A stretch of DNA of 64,000 bases from Zelopaecilomyces penicillatus (lineage: Eukaryota > Ascomycota > Sordariomycetes > Hypocreales > Pseudodiploosporaceae): the NCBI GenBank assembly GCA_005765155.1, contig VCCP01000003.1, positions 1,302,001 through 1,366,000 of the forward strand. Direction: 5' to 3'. Positions 13,201-24,835 of the stretch are shown here, piece after piece. Positions within the stretch are counted from its first letter, which is position 1. Each line of letters begins with the position of its first letter. The notes under the pieces were generated by a model, which saw only the letters and a program-made list of their open reading frames with translations, made no database searches and was not told the origin of the DNA. The position numbers were made by a program, and so were the translations under genes.

Positions 13201-16200
13201 ACGCAGCCACCGTTGCCCAAACATTCACACGAGCATTGTCTGTATCCCGTCCGCAGATACTGTACGGGGTACCACAGACAACAATACCCATAGCGATTTA
13301 CTTTCTCTCTCTTTCTCTCGCAAGCCGCACGGTAATTAATAAACCGACGGTGCGGCGACGATAGCGTCATCACATCATACCACACACTGTAAGAGTAGCT
13401 TAGCATATAATATGGATGGGTCGAGTCGACCTCGGTCATCTTTTCTCCGGCCAACCTCCGTGAGGATTTGACATCCTTTGACGTTTTTTCTGACAGCCTA
13501 GCACCGTGGCGTCGGCGCTACACAGCTGGACTGGCCCTTGGGGCTACGGATGCCAACGATGAAGCGCTAGAAGCAGAACGGCATGACAGTTGTCGCGCGG
13601 CGCCACGAACATGCATGAATCAAGCAGCACGCCAAAAGGCACGCAAGTCACTGAGCAAGTCGTCTGCACACCAACTGGGGAAAAATCCGCTATGCACAAG
13701 AGCGACGGTTCGTTGGCGTTCATTAATCAACCATCACCCACGCACCCAACCCTGAATCGCCTCCCTCTCCGGTAGAAGCGCGATTTTGGCAGATGGACTA
13801 TTGCAAGAGGCGAACTACTCGTGCCTTAAGAGCCACAAACCAGAAACCGACCCCTCCGCGTCGATGATGCAGCATTGTCTTAGCATGTGTATCCGAACTC
13901 CGTACTACTAAAGAAAACTCTGCTCCATCTGTTGCGCCCACTCCATTTGGTCCATGATGGCTGCAATCCATCGACCTACTAAAATTCTCTCTTGTGAGGG
14001 ACTCGACAATATAGCGGCAAACAGTGAAAATGGCACACACATACACCTATGTCGCGAGATCTAGTCCGCTGTGGTACGACAGGCTTGTCTACTCTGTAAT
14101 TAATAGTCGGTTAAGTTAACACCGAAGGCCCCCTGCTCTAAGCGACGGGCCGACGTGCGGGTGATTTAACACCGGGTGGATATAACCCCGTAGACCATGC
14201 ACTCCCATGATAAATATGGAAATGCCAGATTGACCTGCCTTTATGCGACTGCAAGTCATGAGTGCCTCAATAGGAAGCAGCTGGTGGTGCAGGATGGAAA
14301 GCCTGCCGTAAGCAGTCGTTTGGTGAGAGTGGAATGGCATATGTAGAGGCTGCTTAACCGGGCGAAACAAACCGTTGGCAAGAACCAAATCGCTGGTTGC
14401 CGGGTTGCAGTAACGGGCCGGAGAGGTAGCCTGCAGGCTGCCAATCATGATGTTGCTGTTTCTGTTACTGCAAATAGTGCAAGGAGTCATTGCTGTACAG
14501 GGCAGGGTGTTGGCGTTGCACTGCAAGCGACTCTGTAATAATCGGCACGGGATGAGTCGGCCGAAAATTTCCCCTCTGTTCCTCTGGCGAGATAACAACA
14601 ACAGGAAAAAGTGACGACGCCGTTGAATGAACGCCAGGTTGGAGTCGTTTCTGGTGCGACGCACGCAGAAGTGGCAGAACAACATCCTCCAGTCGGCCCC
14701 GCCTGCTGGACTCCGAAAGGTTCCAGGGCCATCAATTGGCTTTTGCTTTGCTGCTAGACTCAAATGTTGGCAAGTCACAGTCAGCAGTCTCTGATGCCTT
14801 GTTTCTCTCACCAGCCCTGTCCTGCCAGATTCCTACCTGCGTTGAAATAGAACAAAAGGTGTACGTACAGTACTGAGCTGCTTCAGCCAGGGCGGTTCCA
14901 CGCTACTTGGACGCCTAAAACGCCTCGAGAAAAGCGCCACAAGTGAGTGCCCAGTTTGCCGGAGCTCGCTGGCCGGATGTGAAGGGATTTGTGCAGACGC
15001 TAGGATGTCTCACCGGCGCTCAGTATTCCCGGCTTGTACACGTTGACCGTTTGAGCTGGTGTGGGACAGGTACAACACGACCCATTATTCCCTTTCGTAT
15101 TACGAGTATCAACGCCCAACAGGGACGTGGATGGATGGGTATCTTGAGCCCGCATTTGCAAGCCTGAGTAATCTCAAAAAGGCACATCGCTTCTCATGCC
15201 ATCCCTGTTTGTGCTTCTATGAGAGTACAGATAGAGCATATGTACTCGTAAATGCCTCTTCACAAGAAACAAAGGTGAATGCAAATACTAGGTACTAATA
15301 CTGATGGTATTTTTCCAGGCGAAAATTACGGGTCAGCTACTTGACGTTGAACTCTTGATTGTGCGGAGCATCTCGTCGCAGGATCGCAGCTTGGGAGAGT
15401 CCTGTGATGAGATGTCTGCCGCGGAGGTTTATGAATGCAATTTAAGAATATCAGTTGTTATGCTGAAATTATTCATTGTTTGTGCCACCTTTCAATGCAT
15501 GTGCCTTTCTTTACTTCTGTCAGCATTTGAATCGCCTCATCTGGGACTCAGGGTCCACCGGGGAGCTGTCAAAATCGATCTGTTGCATGGTGTACATACT
15601 GGTGTGGTCACACAGGCATGGCACCAAATCCTCTGAGTTTAGCCAACCCAAGCGCATGCCTCGTCCGTTGTCAGTGCGAGTTGAATTGCTTCGGACTTTC
15701 CATGTGCCTGGGGCTGGTTTGGCACGGCCGCCCTGGCGCACAAACACCTGTGTCTCCCTTGCATGCTTTGACAGCTCGCCCAAGATCCTGACGGGAATGT
15801 GTCATCAGAAAGCTAAGATGCGACTGGCTGTCCAGGCAGTACAGGGACAGGCCCACCCCTGCGATCGCTTCGGAGTCAGATCTTCATCGTGCGAGTCGGC
15901 GTGAGAGGGCTGGAGAGGGGGTGGGGTTCCTGGTGTGTTGAGAGAGCTGCTTCTCCCTAGCGCAAACAATGTGTCCCAATAGAGCCGGGTGCAGGAACGC
16001 AGAGCCGATGACGGCGGATGAACGTAGGAACACCCACAGCATGCCAAGGGCGTTTCCTTTGGCTGATGTGTGGCTGCCATCCGTTGTTTTGGCCTGGTGC
16101 CTCAAGCCAGCTGCTGTTGGAGATGCGGGTTGTGGGCGAGGGCAAACTAGTACCTACCTCCTACGTGTATCTCTACTACTGTACAGGTCTGACAAACCTG

Positions 16201-19200
16201 CATCAAGTACTGAGGTATTGAGGTAGGTAGGTACGCCCCAAGTTTAGATGAACGGATGGGTACACTTAAGAGGCAGGTAGGCACCTCAGTGCCTGCCTTA
16301 GTAGTAGGAGGATTACGAGAATCCGGATGCATGTTCCCCCGTTACCATACACTGCCGGCGGCTACTGCCGCTCATGTCTCTCGACCTACCTTGCGATATC
16401 GATGACGTTGGGGGCCTAATCACCAGCTTGTGGCCAGATGAGAAATTGCCCCAAATTCCCTCGTCCATCCGTGCCTCCCGAACTTCTTGAAGATATCTCA
16501 TGCTCTCCGGAATTGGCTCTGTGCGACAAAGGTTTGCATTGATTGTCGGCACTGCAAACTGTACTTGCGGGTAAGGTAGCAAGAGCTCCTTCTTAGAAAT
16601 AGCTGGTCACCACGTGCTGCGAATGCCCATGCTGCGTAGGTTTTTGATACCAAGTTTAATTACCTGATTGCCCGAAGCCTGGACAGCTCCGTCTTGATCC
16701 CGTGTGCCTGGAAAGCCTTCATGTGAGCCGCCCTACTCTCTTAATGGCGTGCAGGTTTATTGGCGGCTAATCTCAGCAGGATCAAGCCACGCCACAGCAG
16801 TGCCGCACACGCCATAGCCCAACTTTTGGTTCTGACATCTTGTCCGCTCCCCCGCCCCCCCCCCGGCCGAAGGGGGACATGCCCGTCCGATTCCCGCAGT
16901 CCATCCCCGGTATTTGTCCGTCAAGAGACAGGTCTGTTGCCTTGCATGGCTGATGGCGCTCATTGGCAGCCGACCATTCTGCTGGAAGGTGTGCCAGTGA
17001 TAGCACCAATTCGTGGCGTTTATTGCCCTCGGTCCAAAGTGCGGTTAGTTGCCTGCCTGTGTCTGTCTGTTTGTCTGTCTGTCGTCACTCGCGATGGTCT
17101 TGCATGATGAATAGTCACCACTCCATGGAGCGAGTGGGATCCTGGCCGAGGTTGCAGACACAATTGGATGATAGCTGCGGGGAGCATTCTGTGAGCTAAT
17201 AATACATGGACTGCTGCATCTACTACGATGCTCGCGCTTGTTTCCCCATCCTGGGGGCTTTGGGAATGTGCAATAAAGGTTATGGTGTGAGCGAGTTTTC
17301 CTTGCAACAGAACACCAAGGACGCAACGCGTATGGCTGGAATCTTCCGTTGTTTGGAGAATTACTCCTTTGTGGGGAACGCACCTGTGCCACGGTCTGGA
17401 TATTCAACAAGATCTCCGTGGCGGCTAGTGCAGACCAAGCTCCTTCGTGCTTATCTTCTTTCCTGCACAGATGAAAAGACCCTACGGCAAAAAGGCCTCC
17501 TTACTTCAACCTCCTTGGCCTGAGCTCCCGGGTCCTGCCACGCAGCTAGCCTCGTAGTCGAGACCTGCGGGTCTCTCCCGTCTGGAACAGCCCCCAAGTC
17601 CCATTTCCAACCATGTGCCATGCAGCTTCATCGACAGCTGCATGTGTGGATTGGACGTGTTAGTCAACACACATGCGGCTAGCAGCATGACATGTCATGG
17701 CCAGATCGGCGCTTGCGCAGCCTGCCCTTATCCAATTCGCACACAGAAAATATGGCCCTTCCAGACGCATCTTCTCACTTTGATTACTCTGCAACCCCCG
17801 TCGCGCAGTTTTAGGCGAACCATCAATGTCTTCCCCGGAGAAGCAAGGAACCAGCCATGGTGACATTTGACTTGGAGTATCCGCACCTCCATCACATAAA
17901 GTTTGGCCCTTGTGCTTAGCGTCCAGGCATCCCTCCATCAGCGGTATCTATTGAAGCACACGGTACGGTGTACGTGTTACGAAACAAGAAGAAGAAAGAA
18001 AAAAAAAAAAAAGACGTTGATAGTCGGGGATATGACCGGCGGCAGATGGTCTCACTCCCTCAGCCTTGGCTCGGTGCGTTGGATCGCAAAGGTCGTTCAG
18101 TCTAGCTTCGGCTCCGTCTTACCTTTTGATCTCCGCCGCCCAAATCGGCTAGCTGGTTCTCATGACAGTATGACGGTCAAATTTCCGGAGATGACTTCCT
18201 AATCCTACATCCCGCATCCCGCCTGGCCCGGTACTGCTTCTGATTTGCCTGTTCTTTTGACCCGTTGTCGCCCCAGGACAGCTTCCATCATCGCTTCGGT
18301 TCCCCCCATCCCTGTACCCATCACAGACTTGTGTCAACCCTACAGGGTGTCACGGACATGTAAGGCAGCAGAAGGATTGGGGGCGGCGGATTGAGACGGG
18401 CTGCTGCAGATTATTCGATTTGTGATGTTGGACCTAATTCCCTAATGTACATAACGGAGACCATTGAATAATCCTTTGGTTGTCACCTCGTCGCCATTTC
18501 GGACACAGTTCTGGTTACCCTCTGCGGCCCAACATAGTCATCATCAGTGCCAGTGGGTCACTAAGCGTTAGGCAAGTAGTCGCACCAGTCTAACTAAGGC
18601 CATGTGTTCACATCGCAACAATAGGTTAGACATGTGGTCTGTCTGTCCAACGTCCAGGTGAAGGTAGATACCTAGGTAGGTATGTCCTTCAGTACATGAT
18701 GTACTGTACTTCTGTACTTACAAATCGTGTGTGTGCAGGGGGTTAGGACGTCACACTGACCAGCCCCTGTGTGCCTGCCCTTGTCGCATTGCCGGCTTTA
18801 CTTTTGACGTCCGGTTTGACATGCCTGCATCCTCACAACAGCCCATACCGAATTGTGCTAGTATTGCGCTCGTCCTCAAACATGTCCCGTACATGGATGG
18901 ATGCTCAGCACCTCAAGCACAGCTCACGTCCAGGCGAGAACGGCTTAGTGGGCGGGGCTCAGCGCCGTAGGACTCCACATATTGTTACAGGGCCTGTCGA
19001 GCTACCTTCGGCTTTCGGCGCGGGTTCGCGGGAGTGGAGATGACGACAAAGCCCGCCGCCGCTGGTCGCCAAGCACAGTACACCAACAAAACACTCGCAA
19101 CTTGGCCTAGACTGGGCAAAGCCAGCATTGCGAGCTTCGCCCGCGCTTTCGTTCGAATTGCACTTGGCAATCAGTATTCGTAGTCACGCGCGGCGGCTAC

Positions 19201-20116
19201 CAACTGCTGGCTTGGCCACGCTACGCCACGCCACGCGCGTTGCCCATCATCCCACGCCCACTCGCAGCTCACAGCCGTGGAGAGGCAAATGCACATCTCT
19301 CCTGTGGATATTACTGACTCAAACAGTGTCTCAAACTCTCAATTCTTGACAACTGATGAACTTGACCTTTGCCGACGGCAGTTCACCGAGCCTTGGCTTT
19401 GGACCCTGACAGAATGTAGAAACGGTCAGCTGAATGTCAACATCGAGACGTCGGCCTGAAAAGCCTGCCCATGGTGCGTGGAGTAAACCAACAACCCCTT
19501 AACCGGGCAGCACGGCATCGTTAGCCAGTGCTTTATTGGTGTAGCCCCTTCACGGGTCACGCTGGGTTTCGGGTTCTTGCTGGTCAACTGGTAGCTAGCC
19601 GTTTTCAAAGGAACGGTGCCAAATCGTATTGTGGGTTCACAGGTGTGACGGACCAGCCAGCATAGCGCAACTTCGGATGCCCAGGATCCATGAAGCAAGT
19701 GCTTTCCAGCTGCCCGTGACACGAGATATCTTTGCACGGAAACATTATGGGCGTTTATTGTTTCACTTTGATAAGTGGCTGTTACTCTCGTTTTCACTCC
19801 CATACACATCTCGGGTTCCAATGAAGCTATATTTTCGTAACATTCATGCATGTAATTTTCCATTGAGCTCTTCTAAGAAAGCACAGCGGTGGCGGTGGGA
19901 CTAAGAAGAAAGTGCTGCACCTTAACAAGCATACTTAAAAAGCTTCATATCATAGAATTGGGAAGAAATCATTGATTTTGCTTAATCAAATGTTCTTGGA
20001 AAAGTACCCCAAGTTTGACGATAAGCTACCAGCATGTGGTTTTAGTTCTTTGAAAGATTCCATAAGATACGACATTGGCAAACCTTTACAATTTCTTCTT
20101 CTTAACACCAACTAAC
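10271..20116. other. Gene-empty stretch upstream of the homeobox gene
   Basis: I find no convincing gene in this stretch of almost 10 kb. The longest ORF (231 codons, minus strand, 14116-14811) has no recognisable motif. A minus-strand block near 16390-16570 has coding-like composition but no clear exon partners. The part next to 10270 probably holds the promoter and 5' leader of the homeobox gene. Scattered TACCTACC and ATGG microsatellites are present. Confidence 0.5.
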
Positions 20117-22076
20117 CTAAGTTGACAAAGGCTTTTTGCCGTAAAAGTCCATACCAGGAACATATGCAGCCACCTCCGTTTCAGGTTCCTGCGAGATCAA
20201 AGCTGTGCGACAAGTTAGATAGATAAGGTTTGGTTTATTTTTGTCTCGGGTGTTTTGTGTTACGGCGTGGGCTTTACCGACACGAGCTCGCGTGCGTCAA
20301 ATGTGTAACCTGGTTTTCCGTGTGGAAATAGAAAAGAACAGACCAGGTGTTCACCCGAGTGAGAACTGGTAGAAATATTGGTCCTGTTTTCTGTCTCGCA
20401 AAATCCTTTCATGCGTCAATGCTGGACCAGCTTTAGAGCAAAAGGTTTGAGAGAATAAGTTGGTCTTTGGTTAGACTGACCAGCCTAGGAGGCAGTAGAC
20501 TTCATTTTAGATGATTACTGTCGTCTTGTGTTGGCCAAATAGTCGAAAGTCAAGATCAAATCTCTGTAACTCTTGGGCAGATTAGCGAGTCTTGCATAGG
20601 CGAGGAAACGAGCTTCCTGCTCAGACGTTATTGACTAAACTAATGTCTTGGTAGAGAGTTCGAAATGTTTCTCAACTCAGTGATAGTGTTTTAGCTTCTC
20701 GATTGGCTGCATTTGATCAGGGTTCTTCTCTAACACAATCGCTGATCAAACCACTGACATTGCATGTCAATAGTTTCGACTTGAATTTCCAGTGAACCAG
20801 AAACATTGCATCATCCAGGCAAGACCGAGGATACTGTTCTATTCATCTCTGGAGCATGATCAGCCAAGCCGTGTAGCAACCAAGTTTGAGTACCTAGAAA
20901 CACTACAGTGACGATTGATGAGCTGTTTCTATATTTGATCACCTCTAGGCTAGTGATGGGTCATTTCAGTAACTATAAAGGGGCAAAGCTGCTCAATTCG
21001 TTTCTAGTTGATCCTTGTCTTTTGACGTTTTCTCTGGGATCATCTTGGGGAATTGTCATTGACTATGGCTTCAAACAGTTTATTCGCAATAAACACAGCA
21101 AACATCAAGCACTCACCTGGAAACCATCCCATTAGGGCTCATGCTCAAACGCTAGTTGTTATATGATGTTTAGGTTACTAGGCTTTGTACCCTTTTCTGC
21201 AGGAATCTCACACCATGATGCAGCCAAATATCACCCGCTATGGCGACTACTTGTGCAACTATTCAGAGATCTAGTCATCTAAAGCGGACTTGGCGTCTCG
21301 AGTTTTTCGGGGCCGACGAATACTTCTCGGGAGCTACTCATTCCGGCAGTACTGGCATCATAGGCGGGCTCTTCACTTTCCGACTATCATCGACAAGTGG
21401 CGGTCGACTGAAACGAGGCCTGAGCGGTGTCAAGAATGCCCAATGTTCCGGTCTCTCAACATTGTTTTTCTGAAATTGTAGATGCAGATCAGCTGTTCAA
21501 ACATGGTGATTAATCACTTTCCAGATGCGCAAGTTAACAGAAAGCGTTCACTACAGCCACGCCAGCAACCATCAAGGAAGGATATCTGAAACAGAATATG
21601 GAAAAACAAATAGACATACTATCCACTCTTGCGGATGTTGTTCCGGTGGGAGATCTGCTCCTTGCGTCTTCGGAGCCAAGCCCGAGGACTCATGATTTGC
21701 TGGATATCCAAGCAGCAGATCTCGAAGGTCGGGATTCTAACTTATCTCTTTGATAGATGACTCTCATGCAGATTGCTCATGTAGTCGTGAGGAATTCTAA
21801 CATTAGAATTACATGAGGCATTGCTTTTTTCCATTTCCTTTTCCAATAGTCAGATGGGCAATTCTCACCAAGAGCAGAGCATTCAAGGAATTATACGTGC
21901 GGCTCATTCAATTACAACCTAGCCAAGCGCTGCTTCTCAACACCTGTCAAAGTGGATATTTCTTTTACAGATTCGGCACTCGGATCCTCTTGCCGTTTGC
22001 CGAATTTTGTTTCTCTCATAGAACCCTTCCATCTATGAGCTTCATTAGAGAAAGTGGTTCGGTGGCGCCGGCTGTT
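20117..22076 (-). pseudogene. Degenerate coding-like blocks, unidentified
   Basis: This AT-richer segment contains several minus-strand reading blocks with protein-like composition. They are broken by stops and cannot be joined into one frame. At 21777-22076, 100 codons in one frame are interrupted by two TAA codons (21912-21914 and 21891-21893), each one C-to-T change from CAA. A block near 21600-21740 contains SPRAWLRRRKEQISHRNN and ends at a GTATGT donor. A block ending at a stop at 20515-20517 contains LANLPKSYRDLILTFDYLA. A two-exon block (20278-20412 and 20117-20188, intron 89 bp) ends in YVPGMDFYGKKPLST. I do not recognise the family or families. It may be one or more decayed genes, or in part a real gene with many introns that I could not resolve. 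Confidence 0.35.
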
Positions 22077-22121
22077 TCAGTTTCCGGGTGTGGTTAAACC
22101 GGTAGGTAGATAGATGGAAAA

Positions 22122-22162
22122 GCAACAACAACAAAAACAACAACAACAACAACAACAACAAC
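22122..22162. repeat. CAA trinucleotide microsatellite
   Basis: A nearly pure CAA run with one AAA interruption, next to the degenerate block. It is not in a recognised coding frame. Confidence 0.9.
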
Positions 22163-23762
22163 CCCCTTTCCGCACGGCCTTTCTTAACTTTTCTAAACTT
22201 GGTAGATAAGCGAACGTTGGAATAAGAATATTCCAAATAATAAAGACAAGGAATTCCTGGCGGGCGTGGGTGTTGGAGGTTTAGGTGTGGCTGTCGTTCG
22301 ATCCGTTGTGAGTTCGTCCGTGCCATAACATCATACACCTAGCTGCGTGTCCGGAATCCGGATCTGCCCTCGCCTCCATTTCCCACTTCAGCCTCGGCAT
22401 AGTCTGGTGATTGAGGGTCCGTCACCTAATTCGACGATCTTGAAAGCAGCCGAAACATCTCTTCGCATGGCGTTGCCGTTATATCCATCACGTGGGTGTG
22501 AGTTTAGCTTTGTGAAGTGAAGGTTGGATTGCGCTATAGCCAACGGCAGCTTTTATCAGAGATTTGGGGTTGAACGAGCACAATGAGCGCTGGCCACGCT
22601 GTTTGATCGTTGGATATCTGCGGAATGATACTTGTATCATGGAATTGGTAAGAAAATTGATAATTCTGTGTGATGACTATGCGCAGTTGAGGAAAGGTCA
22701 GTGATTTACAGCAACATGCTCGACTTATTGGGAGATGTGGGTGAATGGCTACCCGGGACTATGAGATTTACCAGAACCATGTCTCTGAATAGCTGATGCA
22801 AGGCAACTGACATACAGAAATAGTTATCTTTAGAGGAGGTTTATCTATATATCAAAGAGGTTATTGCGATAATCTTGACATCGGTTCCCGTCGCTCCTTG
22901 TAAAACATTGGTTGCGATGATCAGCTGAATTTTCATCTCAATACGACGACGTCTCTTAGAACACCACAGCAACTACATTCAACGACACATCAATCTCTTT
23001 ATCTACCTTGTCAAAACATTACTAGAACGTTACACAAACTAAAACTTGAATTGCAATAAAATTACAAAATTCTATAGAGTGTTATTACCATGATAGCTCC
23101 ACCTATAGACAGCAAACCACCAGGATTGTATCAGTCTGAACATCAGCAAAATATCATATATCTTTTATCATTGCTGCCTATTCCCATCACTATCCCTCCC
23201 CTGTTGTCACTTATTCAAGCCCGAGGAATACGGTGTCCAGTTCTCAGCTCAGCTCAGCTCAGCCACCCCCCCGCAAAGCTTGGCTCTTCTGTTGTTGGAT
23301 TTTGCGGTACAAAATATGACTGCCTAGAGTAGGCGGCAGCCAAAAAAGCGCACATTCAGCCCTGCAACAATATCGTCAGGTACCGATGATGCAATACCGT
23401 TGCGTTTATTGACTATTGTGATAATAAAAGTGTTACATGTGTCAAGCCTGCATGCCCATGCCATCCGACTTTGGACGGGTACAGTTACCAGCCCCAAAGA
23501 GGCACAATCTCTGTATAGTCGTGCTCGGGTGAGACATAATGATGGAGTTAGGCAGCTGTATTCGAGATGCATCGCCAAGAGGTTCAATATATTTCCCAGC
23601 TTCTTTTAAAATCGCGTTTCCCATATTCTCAAAATTTCTTGCTTGTCATTCTCGCCATTTCAACCACTCATCAAAAGTTGAAAACTCATCGCTCCCGTGG
23701 AATACAACACTAGTCATAAGAAAAAGATATTATCCATTCTTATTTGCAAGTCGTCTATCATC
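22163..23762. other. Noncoding stretch upstream of V-ATPase gene
   Basis: No gene is supported in these 1.6 kb. ORFs are short and lack motifs. The right end should contain the promoter and leader of the proteolipid gene that starts at 23763. Confidence 0.5.
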
Positions 23763-24647
23763 ATGTTCGATACCGAATACCTAGCCAACATGGACCGATG
23801 GTAACATATCCCTAAAAATGCGAACGAAACCAAAGAAAGAAAGACACAAGAGCTAACATTGCTTTCTCCCATCTTATAGTCCTGTCTACTCTGTCAGTCA
23901 CCACAAACGAGCCCCCCTCTCATACACTCGAAACCCGAGCTTCAACGAGAACACCAAAAAGCTGATCCCAGACACATTTAGTCCTTCTTCGGCGCCATGG
24001 GCTGCGCCTGCGCCATCGTCCTCACCACATTTGGCGCCTCCTACGGAACCGCCAAGTCCGCCGGTGCCATCTTCAGCTCTGGTGTTTTACGGCCGGATCG
24101 CTTGATGCAGAACACGTATGTCATATGAATAAAAGAAAGCTTTCTATAAATCAACCTGGGGGGTGCAACTGACAAAAATGCTTTTCTTCCCCCCTTTAGG
24201 CTATGCGCCATCCTGGCCCAGATTCTCTCCATCTACGGCCTCGTCGTCAGTGTCATCATGTCAGGCTCCATCAAGGAGAAGATGTCACTCCACACCGGCT
24301 TCATGCAGTTCGGCGCTGGTCTCTCCGTCGGCCTCTGCGGTTTGGCTGCCGGCTTCGCTATTGGAATCATCGGAGATGCTGGAGGTACGTAGAAAATGGT
24401 TCATACAACAGAGAAGAAAGAGAGAAGAAAAAGAAGCGTCGTTTGTTGAAAGGCAGATATTGCCATGGCAGTTCCATGTTGACCAGCTAACATCCGTCTA
24501 GTTCGCGCAAGCACACAACAGCCTCGTCTCTATGTGGGCATGGTGCTCATTCTCATTTTCGCCGAGGTTCTGGGGCTTTACGGCGTCATTGTATCCATTC
24601 TGATGCTTACGCGCTCCACGATGGATGTCACTGAGTGCATATATTAA
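23763..24647 (+). CDS. V-ATPase proteolipid subunit c-like protein (divergent)
   Basis: This is a subunit of the rotary c-ring of the vacuolar proton pump, which carries protons across the vacuolar or endomembrane. Five exons fit in phase: 23763-23800, 23880-23892, 23982-24115, 24200-24384 and 24502-24647. They give 171 aa, close to the family's usual 160-165. Exon 2 is a 13-nt microexon that supplies the CPVYS motif before FFGAMGC. Four membrane helices are evident. The proton-carrying glutamate is in LIFAEVLGLYG, about residue 145, and AGFAIGIIGDAGVR and QQPRLYVGM match subunit c (Vma3) better than c' (Vma11). It is unusually divergent: an extra N-terminus (MFDTEYLANMDR), RPDRLMQNTLCAIL in place of the usual RPDLIVKNIVPIV, and a long tail ending in CIY. 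A second, canonical copy probably exists elsewhere. It is tail to tail with Vps18. Confidence 0.88.
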
Positions 24648-24835
24648 AGGCGAGCAGGCGATCTGGCGGACTCGGTGAACCTTTATAGAAGCCTGTTTGA
24701 CACCGTTGCCATAAAGGCACTAACAAGCCGAACGCGGCTCAAAATGAATTGTCAGGGGGTATCAATAGCTCTATGCTCTCCATACCAAAATACATTGCAT
24801 ATCACTCCAACTCTTTCTGTACTCAATAACACACA

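Noticed and set aside
14116..14811. 231-codon minus-strand ORF, the longest in the left gene-empty region
   Set aside because: No recognisable motif, an erratic composition rich in R, C and L, no splice partners, and overlapping ORFs in other frames; most likely chance.
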